Program-made: the position numbers and the translations under genes
In this document: piece by piece, positions 14,291 through 23,685 of the stretch
Numbering within the stretch: the stretch's first letter is position 1
Layout: each line of letters starts with the position of its first letter
NCBI RefSeq assembly: GCF_003326475.1
Contig: NZ_JPWA01000005.1
Location: 124,001-188,000, forward strand
Direction of reading: 5' to 3'
DNA from: Thalassospira xianhensis MCCC 1A02616
Lineage (GTDB): Bacteria > Pseudomonadota > Alphaproteobacteria > Rhodospirillales > Thalassospiraceae
DNA length: 64,000 bases
Notes under the pieces: generated by a model
The model's input: only the letters and a program-made list of their open reading frames with translations
Told to the model about the DNA's origin: nothing
Database searches by the model: none

Positions 14291-15595
14291 TCACCCGGCC
14301 TGCATCAACTGGATGCGCTCACAGGCTTCCTTGAAGTCGGGCGCAAACAGTTTCAGACTCAAACCTGTTCCCTGAAGCTCGAATGCACCCATTTCCTCTG
14401 TCGGACAGGAAATGAATTTTGCTACCTGATGGCTGACCAGAACCCGCTTGTTAAGCTGCTTGGTCAGTTGCTCAATCCGGGCGGCCTCGTTGGCCGCCTG
14501 CCCGATCACGGTAAAGTCGACACGATCAGGCACGCCGACATTGCCGTAAATCACATCACCGACATGCATGCCAAGGCCGTAATCAAAAGCGGGTAAACCG
14601 CTTTCTTCGCGCTGACTGTTCAATTGATCAATATTGATCTGTGCTTCGGCCGCGGCATAAACTGCCGCCGTACAGGCCTGCTCCAGATCCTGTTCATCCT
14701 CACGGATCGGGAAAATCGCCAATGTAGCATCCCCGATATAGCGCAAAACCTGCCCGCCATGTTTCAGTACCGCACCGGCAGTGGCGGCAAAGAAATCGTT
14801 CATTTCACCCAGAAAAGCATCATCGCCGACACTGGCGGCAACCGATGTCGAATTGCGCATGTCCGAAAACCATATCACTGCACGCGTTTTGGTACTGTCA
14901 CCCAGTTTGATCTGCCCATCACGCACCCGCTGCCCGGCATCCGACCCCAGATAGGTCTGAAGAATGGTTTTGGTTTCTTCATGCATGATCCGCATCTTGC
15001 ACGACACGGCAAAACGGCGCTGGATCGCCGACAGGATCGCCAAATCCTCGTCGGTAAAGCCACTCGGGCGGCGCGTCATATAGGTCATGAAGATACGGTT
15101 CGTACCAAGCGTGCTGTCACGATCCGTAGTGAACGGCGTCATCAACGCCAGATAATCCGTCCCGCCGGATTTGCGGAAAGTCTGCAAAACATTGAAATCA
15201 AGGATCGCCCCCGGCCCGATCAGATGTCGGCGCATGAATGTGACATCGTTGTCCGACATCCACTTCATCGGACTTTCAAGCCAGTCGGGGTTCTTTTCGC
15301 GCACATCAAGATGCAACGACCGTTCAACCCGCCCCTGATCCTTCGACCAGATATAGGAAACCCCTTCATACAGCGGATGCAGGGTCTTGAAACCGACCAT
15401 GACGCGTTCGATCGGAATGCCCGCCGCGACAAGTCGCGAAACCATGCCTTCAACAATCGCGTCAATATCGGTATCTTCCAGCGCACGTTCCATCAGCCAG
15501 TCATTGACCGCCCGCACAAAACCGCCGCCTGACAGGGCACTGTTCGTCCCCGGCAGCGATGTAACATTGTTCGTGGGTTTCGCGTTCTCCGACAT
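14291..15595 (-). CDS. Class III adenylate/guanylate cyclase
   Basis: This 434-residue soluble enzyme makes a cyclic nucleotide from ATP or GTP. The catalytic domain covers about residues 235-410. WFSDMRNST carries the first metal-binding Asp, YIGDATLAIF the second, and HVGDVIYGNVG and NEAARIEQL the usual C-terminal cyclase motifs. The preceding 220 residues resemble the N-terminal region of soluble adenylate cyclases of alphaproteobacteria, with no membrane segments or obvious cofactor site. The gene converges on the last reb gene and ends 24 bases from it. A palindrome with an extra half-site lies 55-82 bases before the ATG. A link to R-body control is possible only by proximity. Confidence 0.92.
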   Translation of the reverse strand: MSENAKPTNNVTSLPGTNSALSGGGFVRAVNDWLMERALEDTDIDAIVEGMVSRLVAAGIPIERVMVGFKTLHPLYEGVSYIWSKDQGRVERSLHLDVREKNPDWLESPMKWMSDNDVTFMRRHLIGPGAILDFNVLQTFRKSGGTDYLALMTPFTTDRDSTLGTNRIFMTYMTRRPSGFTDEDLAILSAIQRRFAVSCKMRIMHEETKTILQTYLGSDAGQRVRDGQIKLGDSTKTRAVIWFSDMRNSTSVAASVGDDAFLGEMNDFFAATAGAVLKHGGQVLRYIGDATLAIFPIREDEQDLEQACTAAVYAAAEAQINIDQLNSQREESGLPAFDYGLGMHVGDVIYGNVGVPDRVDFTVIGQAANEAARIEQLTKQLNKRVLVSHQVAKFISCPTEEMGAFELQGTGLSLKLFAPDFKEACERIQLMQAG

Positions 15596-15649
15596 GACGG
15601 GCTCCGTCCAATTCTTACGCTAATATGACACCGCATAAATGGGACAGGC

Positions 15650-15677
15650 TTGCGATTTCGCAATCGCAAAATCGCAA
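15650..15677. promoter_or_regulatory. Palindrome with third half-site upstream of the cyclase
   Basis: TTGCGATT-TCGC-AATCGCAA is a perfect 8-base inverted repeat, followed immediately by a further direct copy of AATCGCAA. It lies 55 bases upstream of the cyclase start, where an operator would be expected. Confidence 0.5.
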
Positions 15678-15751
15678 AAACTGCTCTGACCGGTATTATT
15701 CCTGACAAAATCGGGGCAAGCCAGCGAAACCTTGCTACCTGCGACAAAGAA

Positions 15752-17320
15752 TTAATGGGCAATCGGCGGCAGATAAATCCGGGCCAAAAGCCCACCAGAC
15801 GGCGCATCTTCAAGATAAATTTCGCCGCCATGGGCCCGGATGGCGGTGCGGGCAATCGCAAGTCCAAGCCCGATACCGCCCGTTTCACGATTGCGCGAGG
15901 ATTCAAGCCGGAAGAACGGCTCGAACACCTGATCGCGCTGATCGGACGGGATACCCGGCCCGTCGTCGCTGACTTCAATCCATATGCCACCATCATCGGC
16001 GGGCTTTAGCAACACTTCGACCTGATCGCCAAATGTCAGGGCATTTGAAATCAGATTGCCAAGGGCGCGCTTGATCGAAAGCGGACGGCACGGATAAACA
16101 CGCGGCTCGCCATCACCAAGGAACCGGATCGGGCGACCGGTTTCAGCCAGATCCTCGACCGCAGCCTCTATCAGGGCGGCAATATCAATCTTGCGGGTCG
16201 CTTCGTTGGCCGTTTCCTCGCGGGCAAAGGTCATTGCCGCTTCGACCATCTGTTCCATTTCATTTAGCGTTTCGATGATCCGCGACCGGTTTTCCGGATC
16301 CTCGACAAATTCCGCCCGCAGGCGAAGGGACGTGATCGGGGTGCGCAAATCGTGCGAAATTGCCGCCAGCATCCGGGTGCGATCCTCGACAAAGCGCTTC
16401 AGCCTTGCGGTCATACGGTTAAATGCCTTCGCCGCACGGCGGATTTCAATCGGACCGTTTTCCGGAACCGGTTCGGGATAATCACCGCGCCCTACCCGGT
16501 CGGCTGCCTGCGCCAGAACCGCCCAGGATCGCGTCATGCGGCGCGCCAGGAAGAACGCGATAAGCCCGATCAGGATCGCGGAAATCGTAATACGCAGGAT
16601 ATTTTGCAACACCACGCGCGGCGGCGGGGCAACTCCGTTAATTCGCGCCTCCAACCAGACAACAGGTTTTGCCGCGCCGGGTGCCGATGCTGCCGCCCCT
16701 GCACCGTCAGCACCACCATCTGTCGTTACCCCCACCGGGAAAATCGGAACGCTGATCTGCATTAACGGTGCGGCGACACAATCCAGATGATCAAAGAAGC
16801 GCGGGCCGACATGACCTTGGCGATAATATCCATTTTCCTTGCGCCAATCCTTGCCGCGATCCTTGTCATCATCATCGTCATCATGATGTTTCTTGCGGTT
16901 CTTTTTCTCCCGCTCCTCGACCGCGTGACAGTCATCTTCCGACAGGATATGCACACGCGCTGGCACCGCCGGCCCGTCCAAGGCCTGATTAAGCCGTTCG
17001 CTTAGCGTATAACTGATATCTGACATCGGCAGGCTGTTATCGGGATTATCAACCAGACGCATTATGCTTTGCGGCGACTGGCCGACTTTCAAAACATCGC
17101 GCCAGTTCTCCGATGGCGTTGCCGCCAGAATGCGCGAAATCGCAGCGACCCGCGCCAATGCCCCGCCGCGCCGTTCGCTCAGCAATGCGTCGCGACGCTC
17201 CTCCGCCAAAAGCAGTCCCAGCACAACGTGGGTCAGGACCACGGCACCAAGGATCAGCAAAACCAGTTGCCCGACCAGCGTCTGCGGCCACAAACGGGAA
17301 ATGAAACTGCGCCGTTTCAT
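15752..17320 (-). CDS. Sensor histidine kinase, EnvZ-like
   Basis: This 522-residue inner-membrane kinase has a first membrane segment at about 15-38, a periplasmic domain to about 238, a second segment at 241-259 and HAMP at 260-312. The HisKA domain carries the phosphoacceptor His323 in ISHDLRTP, and the ATPase domain shows N-box GNLISNALTFG and G1-box DDGPGIP. The periplasmic part holds a striking run of Lys/His then six Asp (residues 139-161) and two Cys (131 and 181). That composition suggests binding of a divalent metal or cation. The start overlaps the stop of the response regulator, so the two form an operon. Confidence 0.95.
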   Translation of the reverse strand: MKRRSFISRLWPQTLVGQLVLLILGAVVLTHVVLGLLLAEERRDALLSERRGGALARVAAISRILAATPSENWRDVLKVGQSPQSIMRLVDNPDNSLPMSDISYTLSERLNQALDGPAVPARVHILSEDDCHAVEEREKKNRKKHHDDDDDDKDRGKDWRKENGYYRQGHVGPRFFDHLDCVAAPLMQISVPIFPVGVTTDGGADGAGAAASAPGAAKPVVWLEARINGVAPPPRVVLQNILRITISAILIGLIAFFLARRMTRSWAVLAQAADRVGRGDYPEPVPENGPIEIRRAAKAFNRMTARLKRFVEDRTRMLAAISHDLRTPITSLRLRAEFVEDPENRSRIIETLNEMEQMVEAAMTFAREETANEATRKIDIAALIEAAVEDLAETGRPIRFLGDGEPRVYPCRPLSIKRALGNLISNALTFGDQVEVLLKPADDGGIWIEVSDDGPGIPSDQRDQVFEPFFRLESSRNRETGGIGLGLAIARTAIRAHGGEIYLEDAPSGGLLARIYLPPIAH

Positions 17321-18042
17321 TTCTTCACCACATCGCAGGTAAACATATATCCTCCGCCCCAGACGGTTTTGATCAGGGTCGGGTTTTTCGGATCAGGCTC
17401 GATCTTCTTGCGCAGTCGACTGACCTGGTTATCGATGCTGCGGTCAAACGGAATGGCCTCTCGCCCCTTGGTCAGGTCAAGCAACTGGTCACGGTTAAGC
17501 ACCATATTGTGGTGATCTACAAAGGCACATAGCAGGGCAAATTCCCCCGCACTCAAAGGCACCACAACATCGTTCTCGTCACGCAATTCATGCCGCGTAC
17601 GATCCAGTATCCAGCGATCAAAACTGATTTCGCCCCCGGCCTTCTGTCCGCGCCGCCCGCTTGGTAGACTTTGCGCCCGCCGAAGCACGGCCTTGATCCG
17701 TGCGAGTAATTCACGCGGATTGAATGGTTTGGCCAGATAATCATCGGCCCCCATTTCAAGACCTATGATCCGGTCGGTTTCCTCGCCCAAGGCGGTCAGC
17801 ATTACAACCGGCACATCATAATTCTCGCGCAACCACCGGCACAGGCTAAGCCCGTCTTCGCCAGGCATCATCAGATCCAGCACGATCAGGTCGGGCAAAA
17901 CATTTTCGCCCATCAGCTTGCGCAACTCGCGCCCGTCGGACGCCAGCGTCACGCGATATTCGTGCTGGCGCAAATAGCGCCCCAGCAGATCGCGAATATC
18001 GCGATGGTCATCAACGACAAGAATATGGGCCGGATCACTCAT
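17317..18042 (-). CDS. OmpR-family response regulator
   Basis: This 241-residue protein has a receiver domain with the acidic pair D11-D12 and phosphoacceptor D56 (VLDLMMPGEDG), the conserved Lys in YLAKPFNPREL, and a C-terminal winged helix (RSIDNQVSRLRKKIE). The ATG at 18042 gives the standard receiver start; a GTG 12 codons upstream is possible. It is co-transcribed with the kinase and divergent from the PepSY-like gene, its most likely target. Confidence 0.95.
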   Translation of the reverse strand: MSDPAHILVVDDHRDIRDLLGRYLRQHEYRVTLASDGRELRKLMGENVLPDLIVLDLMMPGEDGLSLCRWLRENYDVPVVMLTALGEETDRIIGLEMGADDYLAKPFNPRELLARIKAVLRRAQSLPSGRRGQKAGGEISFDRWILDRTRHELRDENDVVVPLSAGEFALLCAFVDHHNMVLNRDQLLDLTKGREAIPFDRSIDNQVSRLRKKIEPDPKNPTLIKTVWGGGYMFTCDVVKK

Positions 18043-18252
18043 TAAGCTGTGCCTGTGTTTTCGATAATCTCTGATCACAGCTTATCGCGCCGAATGCCCC
18101 ATCAAAAACAGCAATTTGTATCAGATTGTCGCAAAAACCCGTTTTGGTAGACATTGCGACCATTTCCCCGGTTTACCGGGATCATTTCGCGACAAATCAG
18201 CGTCATAAAGGGCTCAGCCAAACAAAACGTCCCCCAACGAAAAGAGGCCCCT

Positions 18253-18903
18253 ATGACCCGTAACAGCAAACTTAAAATCGCATCCCTTCTGATCGCCACC
18301 AGCATTGTCGCAACCCCGTTTGCCACCGCCCTTGCATCGGGTGGCGATCATCGCCCCTGGCAAATGAATGACGATGATCGTGGCGACGGTCCGAAATTCG
18401 GCAACCATGGCGGTGACCATCACAAGGGCATGTATGGCAAACACGGCATGCGCCGCAGCACCCCGCTGACCATTGACGAGGCCCGCATTCTGGTCGATGC
18501 GATGCTGCTGCGCCGTAGCGCGACCGATCTTAAATCCGGCAATGTTAAACTTGTCGATAATGATGCCGTAATCGAAGTGACCCTGCTAAATGCCAATGGT
18601 GATGTCGTTGATACCGTAACGTTCGACGCCAAATCGGGTCGCCCTGATCGTGGCGAAATGCGTGACATGCATCGCATGATGCCCAAGCCCGACCGTGAAG
18701 ACCGCTTTGACCGTCGCTTCACCACTGAACAGATGACCCTTCTGGCCAATGCCATGGTGATCCGGTTTGGCGGCGGTGAACTGACACTCGGCGAAATCAA
18801 GGAAACACCGCGTGGCACCTATATCGCGACCGTCACCAACAAAGCCGGCGATATCGTGCGCGAAATGGAACTCAGCCGTGTAACCGGCCGCCCGATCAGC
18901 TAA
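18253..18903 (+). CDS. Secreted His/Asp-rich PepSY-like protein
   Basis: This 216-residue protein has a Sec signal peptide at about 1-27 (LLIATSIVATPFATALA). Next comes a segment rich in His, Asp and Gly (residues 28-65, including HHKGMYGKHGMRR), then two similar domains of about 65 residues, each ending in a variant of (V/I)...TG/SGRP: KSGRP near 140 and VTGRPIS at the C-terminus. That ending and the helix-then-strands pattern fit PepSY-type domains. The location should be periplasmic. It is divergent from a two-component system whose sensor also has a charged periplasmic loop, so it is probably a target or co-sensor. A strong terminator follows. Confidence 0.75.
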   Translation: MTRNSKLKIASLLIATSIVATPFATALASGGDHRPWQMNDDDRGDGPKFGNHGGDHHKGMYGKHGMRRSTPLTIDEARILVDAMLLRRSATDLKSGNVKLVDNDAVIEVTLLNANGDVVDTVTFDAKSGRPDRGEMRDMHRMMPKPDREDRFDRRFTTEQMTLLANAMVIRFGGGELTLGEIKETPRGTYIATVTNKAGDIVREMELSRVTGRPIS

Positions 18904-19225
18904 CCGCGACCGACCCGAATGGTCTGAAAGCTTCCCTGAAGTTCCTTCGATCCAACTCCCTTTGTCCGGGTCATTCCCCCACCCAACCGATAGCCCGGAC
19001 GACACTGGCGCCCCAACATTCCCCCGGGGGCGCCACTTTTTTGAGGCATCTGTCGATCACATAACCGGTCAGGTTCATTCTCTCCCCGGTTTCACAGCCC
19101 CAATCACTCGACACTCTAATTTGCTGCCTCAAACATCTCCGGTACCGCCATTTTGCATCAATTTTGGTTTGACGCGCCTTTGATCCCTGATCATTCTGCG
19201 TTTTTAGGAACCAAGAAGCTGCATC
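18904..19225. other. Intergenic interval before the GNAT gene
   Basis: These 322 bases hold the terminator of the PepSY-like gene (19007-19042) and probably the promoter of the acetyltransferase. No ORF, RNA gene or clear operator was seen in the remainder. Confidence 0.6.
19007..19042 (+). terminator. Terminator after the PepSY-like gene
   Basis: GGCGCCCC and GGGGCGCC form an 8-bp GC stem with a C-rich loop, followed by ACTTTTTT. Confidence 0.8.
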
Positions 19226-19699
19226 ATGACTGCCACCCACCTTTCCCCCGCCCCGCGCACCGCCCTTGAAACCGACATTCCCGTGATCACAAAACTCTGG
19301 CAGGAAACCGGGCTTTACCGTCCGTACAATCCGCCAGAATGGGATGTGCGATTTGCCCTCTCGGATCGCAATTCGACCCTGATGGTATGGGAAGATATCA
19401 ACGGTGTTATCATTGCCACTGTCATGGCTGGCCATGATGGGCATCGCGGCTGGATTTATTATCTGGCCGTTGCGCCAAGTCATCAGAAAACGGGACTTGG
19501 CAAAAAGCTGGCAACAATTGGCGAAGACTGGCTGCGTGAGCACGGCGTCTGGCGCATGCAATTGATGGTGCGATCAGAAAACAGCGCGATGCAGGATTTC
19601 TATCGCCATCTTGGCTATCGCGCACTTGACGTCACGGTCATGCAAAAAGACATCGACATCCCGCCCGCTGACCGCGGAGAACAAGCAAACAGCTGTTAA
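19226..19699 (+). CDS. GNAT acetyltransferase, YpeA-like
   Basis: This 157-residue cytoplasmic protein transfers an acetyl group from acetyl-CoA to an unknown amine. The core shows beta-strand VIIATVMAGHDG, then IYYLAVAPSHQKTGLGKKL, which carries the Q/R-x-x-G-x-G/A acetyl-CoA loop. The C-terminal FYRHLGYRALD is the usual GNAT motif B. It most resembles the YpeA subgroup. The stop overlaps the convergent Na/Pi transporter gene by four bases. Confidence 0.9.
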   Translation: MTATHLSPAPRTALETDIPVITKLWQETGLYRPYNPPEWDVRFALSDRNSTLMVWEDINGVIIATVMAGHDGHRGWIYYLAVAPSHQKTGLGKKLATIGEDWLREHGVWRMQLMVRSENSAMQDFYRHLGYRALDVTVMQKDIDIPPADRGEQANSC

Positions 19700-21522
19700 G
19701 GTGCCACCGGCTGCGCGGTCGGTGCTCGTTCCGGGCTGCTGCTGTTGTCGCCTCGGTCATCGCGCGTAATCGCCAGTGACGCCCGCGCAATGCGGCGCGC
19801 GCGTTCATAAAGGCGATTGATACGCTCCACCAGTGCGACTTCGGTGCGATAACGGCGGATATCGGCATCTCTTGGCCCGATCTCGTCGCTGATGCGGCGC
19901 AGGGTAACATCCATTTTTTCGATAAACTCGCTCTTGCGGGCCAAAACACGGTTGGCTGCCTCGACATCGTCACTGGCAAAGGCGGTCAGTGCCTGCTTGA
20001 GGCATTCTTCAGAAAAAGTGAATAATTCGGACATTTTTTCACGGCTATCTAATAATGGCAGATTGCGTTCAGCTAATAATCTGCCAACCAGATCGGTCAT
20101 TTCCTCGCTGATAATATCGCCGATAGCCTCCAGATGATTGCTGATCGCAAGCTTGTTTAACAGCCGGTTCTGATCCGATGGCAGCAATTCCGAATGGCGT
20201 AGTTTTCCGGCAAACCGCGCAATCGCATCCTGAAGGCTGTCAACTCCGTCATCAAGCTCCGCAATTTTTTCAAGCTTTTCACGTGTCGGGTTTTGCATGG
20301 TTTCGCGCCCGCGCCGCACAACATCACACACGATGTCACCCATATGCATGACCTCGTTACGCAGCAGCATCAGGGCGGCAGACGGCGTATCGGCAATGTC
20401 GTCGACCAGAAATTTTGGCGCAGGATCAAGTGGGGGTTCAAACACATCGCGCACCGGCACACATTTTTCGATCAGACGCGCGATCCACGGCACGAAACCG
20501 ATCATGATCGCCACATTGGCGATATTGAAAATGCTGTGCGCATTGGCGATCTCACGCGCAATATCAACCTGCCCGCCGTTTTCACCCAGCGATATGACAC
20601 GCACGATATCGGCCAGTTGCGAAATGAACGGCAGCCAGATTAATACCCCGACCACGTTAAAGAACACATGCCCAAGGGCGGTACGCATCGCATCCCTGTT
20701 CTTGCCGATTGTCACCAGAAGAGCAGTGACACAGGTGCCGATATTCGCCCCGAAAATCAGCGCAATCCCGCCTTCCAGCGGCACCAGCCCCTGCCCGGCC
20801 AGCACAATGACAATGCCGGTCGTTGCCGCACTTGATTGCACCAGTGCCGTAAAAAGTGCGGCAATCAAAATTCCGATCAACGGATTGGTCATTTGCGCCA
20901 TCAGATCAATGAACGGCGCATAGGTGCGAAGCGGTTCCATCGCATCGCTCATCATGCCCATGCCAAAAAACAAAAGCCCCGTCCCCAGCAACGCCCGCCC
21001 GGCAAGCGACCATCCTCGATGGGGAACGAAGCTCATGACACCAAAGCCGACCGCAATCATCAACGGCGCGATGGCATCAATCCTGAAGGCAATGATCTGC
21101 GCGGTCAGGGTACTGCCGACATTGGCCCCCATGATCACGGCAATCGATTGTCCGAACCCCATCAACCCGGCCGACACAAAGCCGACCACCAGAACAGTGG
21201 TAACACTGGAAGACTGGACAAGTCCGGTAATCGCCGCGCCGGACAGGGCCGCCATAAATCGGTTTCGCGTCATTTTGGCAAGGATTGCCCGCAACCGCCC
21301 CCCGGCCAGCGTTTTAAGCGCGGTCGCCAGATGATCCATACCATACAGGAAAAGGGCGAGACCGCCCAGAAGGCCCACAGCCATCCAGCCCGCGTGTAAA
21401 TCCGACACCGAAGGGTCATTGGTCGCCGCAAGGATGCCTCCCGGAAAGGCAGTGGCGAAAACCGTCAGGATAGGTAAAAACACAGAAGCGCGAAGGGATG
21501 ACATCGGCACGGAACCTGCCAT
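19696..21522 (-). CDS. Na/Pi cotransporter family protein with PhoU-like domain, copy 1
   Basis: This 608-residue inner-membrane protein has two inverted-repeat transport domains, each with a QSS motif (QSSSVTTVLVVGFVSAG near 105 and QSSAATTGIVIVLAG near 220), as in NptA/YjbB. The C-terminal 200 residues form a helical PhoU-like domain (LDDGVDSLQDAIARF and following). It probably moves phosphate with sodium. The start could also be the Met 18 bases downstream. A second family member is encoded at 48863-50527. Confidence 0.93.
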   Translation of the reverse strand: MAGSVPMSSLRASVFLPILTVFATAFPGGILAATNDPSVSDLHAGWMAVGLLGGLALFLYGMDHLATALKTLAGGRLRAILAKMTRNRFMAALSGAAITGLVQSSSVTTVLVVGFVSAGLMGFGQSIAVIMGANVGSTLTAQIIAFRIDAIAPLMIAVGFGVMSFVPHRGWSLAGRALLGTGLLFFGMGMMSDAMEPLRTYAPFIDLMAQMTNPLIGILIAALFTALVQSSAATTGIVIVLAGQGLVPLEGGIALIFGANIGTCVTALLVTIGKNRDAMRTALGHVFFNVVGVLIWLPFISQLADIVRVISLGENGGQVDIAREIANAHSIFNIANVAIMIGFVPWIARLIEKCVPVRDVFEPPLDPAPKFLVDDIADTPSAALMLLRNEVMHMGDIVCDVVRRGRETMQNPTREKLEKIAELDDGVDSLQDAIARFAGKLRHSELLPSDQNRLLNKLAISNHLEAIGDIISEEMTDLVGRLLAERNLPLLDSREKMSELFTFSEECLKQALTAFASDDVEAANRVLARKSEFIEKMDVTLRRISDEIGPRDADIRRYRTEVALVERINRLYERARRIARASLAITRDDRGDNSSSPERAPTAQPVAP

Positions 21523-21589
21523 AAACTATTGATATGCCATCATAGCATACAGAAATCCCGCGTATAGATCAGACTGGATTGTCACCCAT

Positions 21590-21877
21590 ATGCCCGCCCC
21601 GAACCCGCAAGAAAAAATGCGCAATATCGGCCCGACATCATCGCGTGAACTGGCGGAGATCGGCATTAAAAGCCGATCCAATCTGATCAAGGTCGGGATT
21701 GAGGAAACGGCAAGACGGCTACTGTTCCGGTTTGTCGGGGAAAAACAGATCAGCATGAATTATCTTTATGCACTTGAGGGCACCATTCACGATCACGACT
21801 GGCGCGACATTTCCCCGCCGCGCAAACAGGAACTCCGCGATTTGCTGGTACGGTTACGCAGTGAAATCGCGGAATAG
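21590..21877 (+). CDS. TfoX/Sxy C-terminal-domain protein
   Basis: This 95-residue protein is the stand-alone C-terminal half of TfoX/Sxy. The motifs RNIGPTSSRELAEIGIKS and NYLYALEGTIHDHDWRDISP follow the family pattern of a helix-hairpin-helix-like domain. The N-terminal TfoX domain is absent. TfoX promotes competence gene expression in Haemophilus and Vibrio; small alphaproteobacterial versions are of unknown role. It is divergent from the Na/Pi gene and converges on glpD with a 13-base gap. Confidence 0.82.
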   Translation: MPAPNPQEKMRNIGPTSSRELAEIGIKSRSNLIKVGIEETARRLLFRFVGEKQISMNYLYALEGTIHDHDWRDISPPRKQELRDLLVRLRSEIAE

Positions 21878-21890
21878 AAATTCCCGCCGA

Positions 21891-23429
21891 TTATTGTGCC
21901 GCAATCCGGTCCGACTTTACCGATACCAAGCGTTTGCGCAGTACCGCAATCTGATCTTCTAAAAGGCGCAAACCAAGTTTGGAGCGACGCCAGACAAGGT
22001 CTTCGACATCACGCACCCATTCCTGATCGATCAGATAACGGACTTCGGCTTCATACAGGTCATGACCATAACAGACACCAAGGTCCGCCATACTATTGCA
22101 GCCATCAAGCAGCTTTTCGATCCGGCTGCCATACGCGCGCAGAAGACGTTTCAGGGTTGCTTCGGGCAACCAGTCATAACGCACACCGTAAGATTGCAGT
22201 GCCCTTTCAAACGATCTATGGGGCAGATCACCACCGGGCAGAACTTCACCCGCCGTCCAGGGACGATCGGCTACGCCAAGCTGTTTTGAAATCAGTTGCA
22301 AGGCATGTTCGGCCAGCTTGCGATAGGTGGTGATTTTACCGCCAAAAACGTGCAGCGCCGGGGCCTTGCCTCGCCCGGCTTCGAGTTTAAGCGTGTAATC
22401 ACGCGAGACTTTGGAAGCGTTGGTAACTTCGCCCTCGCCCGCATACAGCGGACGCACCCCGGAATAGGACCAGACGACATCCATCGCCGAAATCGGTGTT
22501 TCGAAATAATCACTAGCCAGCTTGCACAAATAATCGACTTCGTCAGCGCCGATTTCGACCTTGGCTGGGTCGCCGGTAAAATCGACATCAGTGGTACCGA
22601 TCAGGGTGAAATCATCCTGATAGGGAATGGTGAAAACGATGCGACCATCCGGGTTCTGGAAAATATAGCAATGATCATGATCGAACAGTTTTGGCACCAC
22701 GATATGGCTGCCCTTGACCAAACGGATGTTCGCCTTGGTTGCAGCCTCGACCACACCGTTTTCGGGATCAATCAGCGAAGCACACCACGGACCTGCCGCA
22801 TTGATCAGCATCTTGCCATCAACAATGCGTTCGGCACCGCTATCGCGATCACGCAGGGTGACCTGCCACTTGCCATCCTGTTGGATCGCACCAACACAGC
22901 GGGTACGCGTCAGGATTTCAGCACCGCATTCGCGGGCATCCATGGCGTTCAGCACCACAAGCCGCGCATCATCAACCCAGCAATCAGAATAGACGAATGC
23001 CTTGTCCATCCCGGCCTTGAGCGGCTGCCCCGCAACGTGCTTGCGCAGTGAAATACCTTCGCTTCCCGGCAGCTTTTTGCGCCCGCCAAGATGATCATAA
23101 AGGAAAAGGCCAAGGCGGATCATCCATGCCGGACGAAGGCCCGGAACATGGGGCAGAACAAACCGCAGCGGCCAGATGATATGGGGCGCATTACCCAGAA
23201 GAACTTCGCGTTCGTTCAGTGCCTCGCGAACCAGACGGAATTCATAATGTTCAAGATAGCGCAAACCACCATGGATCAGCTTGGTGCTGGCCGAAGACGT
23301 GGCACTTGCCAGATCGTTCATTTCGCACAGCAGAACCCTGAGCCCCCGACCGGCTGCATCACGGGCAATCCCCGCCCCGTTGATCCCGCCGCCGACGATG
23401 ATCAGATCATATTCCGAATGGTTTTGCAT
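21891..23429 (-). CDS. glpD: Glycerol-3-phosphate dehydrogenase (FAD-dependent)
   Basis: This 512-residue enzyme oxidises sn-glycerol 3-phosphate to dihydroxyacetone phosphate at the inner membrane and passes electrons to quinone. The FAD-binding motif IIVGGGINGAGIARDAAGRG is at about 8-27, followed by SSASTKLIHGGLRYLE, the GlpD signature. The C-terminal domain beginning near 390 is complete. The ATG at 23429 has a GGAAG ribosome site; an upstream TTG would add nine residues without support. Two palindromes lie in its upstream region. The gene is monocistronic. Confidence 0.95.
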   Translation of the reverse strand: MQNHSEYDLIIVGGGINGAGIARDAAGRGLRVLLCEMNDLASATSSASTKLIHGGLRYLEHYEFRLVREALNEREVLLGNAPHIIWPLRFVLPHVPGLRPAWMIRLGLFLYDHLGGRKKLPGSEGISLRKHVAGQPLKAGMDKAFVYSDCWVDDARLVVLNAMDARECGAEILTRTRCVGAIQQDGKWQVTLRDRDSGAERIVDGKMLINAAGPWCASLIDPENGVVEAATKANIRLVKGSHIVVPKLFDHDHCYIFQNPDGRIVFTIPYQDDFTLIGTTDVDFTGDPAKVEIGADEVDYLCKLASDYFETPISAMDVVWSYSGVRPLYAGEGEVTNASKVSRDYTLKLEAGRGKAPALHVFGGKITTYRKLAEHALQLISKQLGVADRPWTAGEVLPGGDLPHRSFERALQSYGVRYDWLPEATLKRLLRAYGSRIEKLLDGCNSMADLGVCYGHDLYEAEVRYLIDQEWVRDVEDLVWRRSKLGLRLLEDQIAVLRKRLVSVKSDRIAAQ

Positions 23430-23476
23430 AGCATGACTTCCGCGCTTTAGTTTCAATATTGACCATAAAATATTTC

Positions 23477-23513
23477 ATTTTCGAAAATTTTCAAGCGATG
23501 AATTGTGACAATT
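23477..23513. promoter_or_regulatory. Two palindromes upstream of glpD
   Basis: ATTTTCGAAAAT (23477-23488) and AATTGT-G-ACAATT (23501-23513) lie 48-84 bases before the glpD start. The first resembles GlpR half-sites with a TTCGAA core. Regulation is inferred only. Confidence 0.45.
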
Positions 23514-23630
23514 TGTAGTCAGGAGCGATCAACACCCTGCCCTGCCAGCGCCTATACCAGTATATCCGGTGAAAATTTCGATTTTGAAAAATAATGATTA
23601 CCTTGGGAACGAAACACATACGCCAAAACG

Positions 23631-23656
23631 AAAAACCCCACCATTTGGCAGGGTTT
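23631..23656 (-). terminator. Terminator after asnB
   Basis: Read on the minus strand, AAACCCTGCC pairs with GGTGGGGTTT and is followed by a T run, 30 bases after the asnB stop. Confidence 0.7.
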
Positions 23657-23685
23657 CAAAGTTCTCTTTTTGTAATCAGGCTGTC

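Noticed and set aside
23503-23509. GTCACAA on the minus strand upstream of glpD
   Set aside because: There is no CGTC 14 bases downstream on that strand; the sequence is better explained as part of a palindrome.
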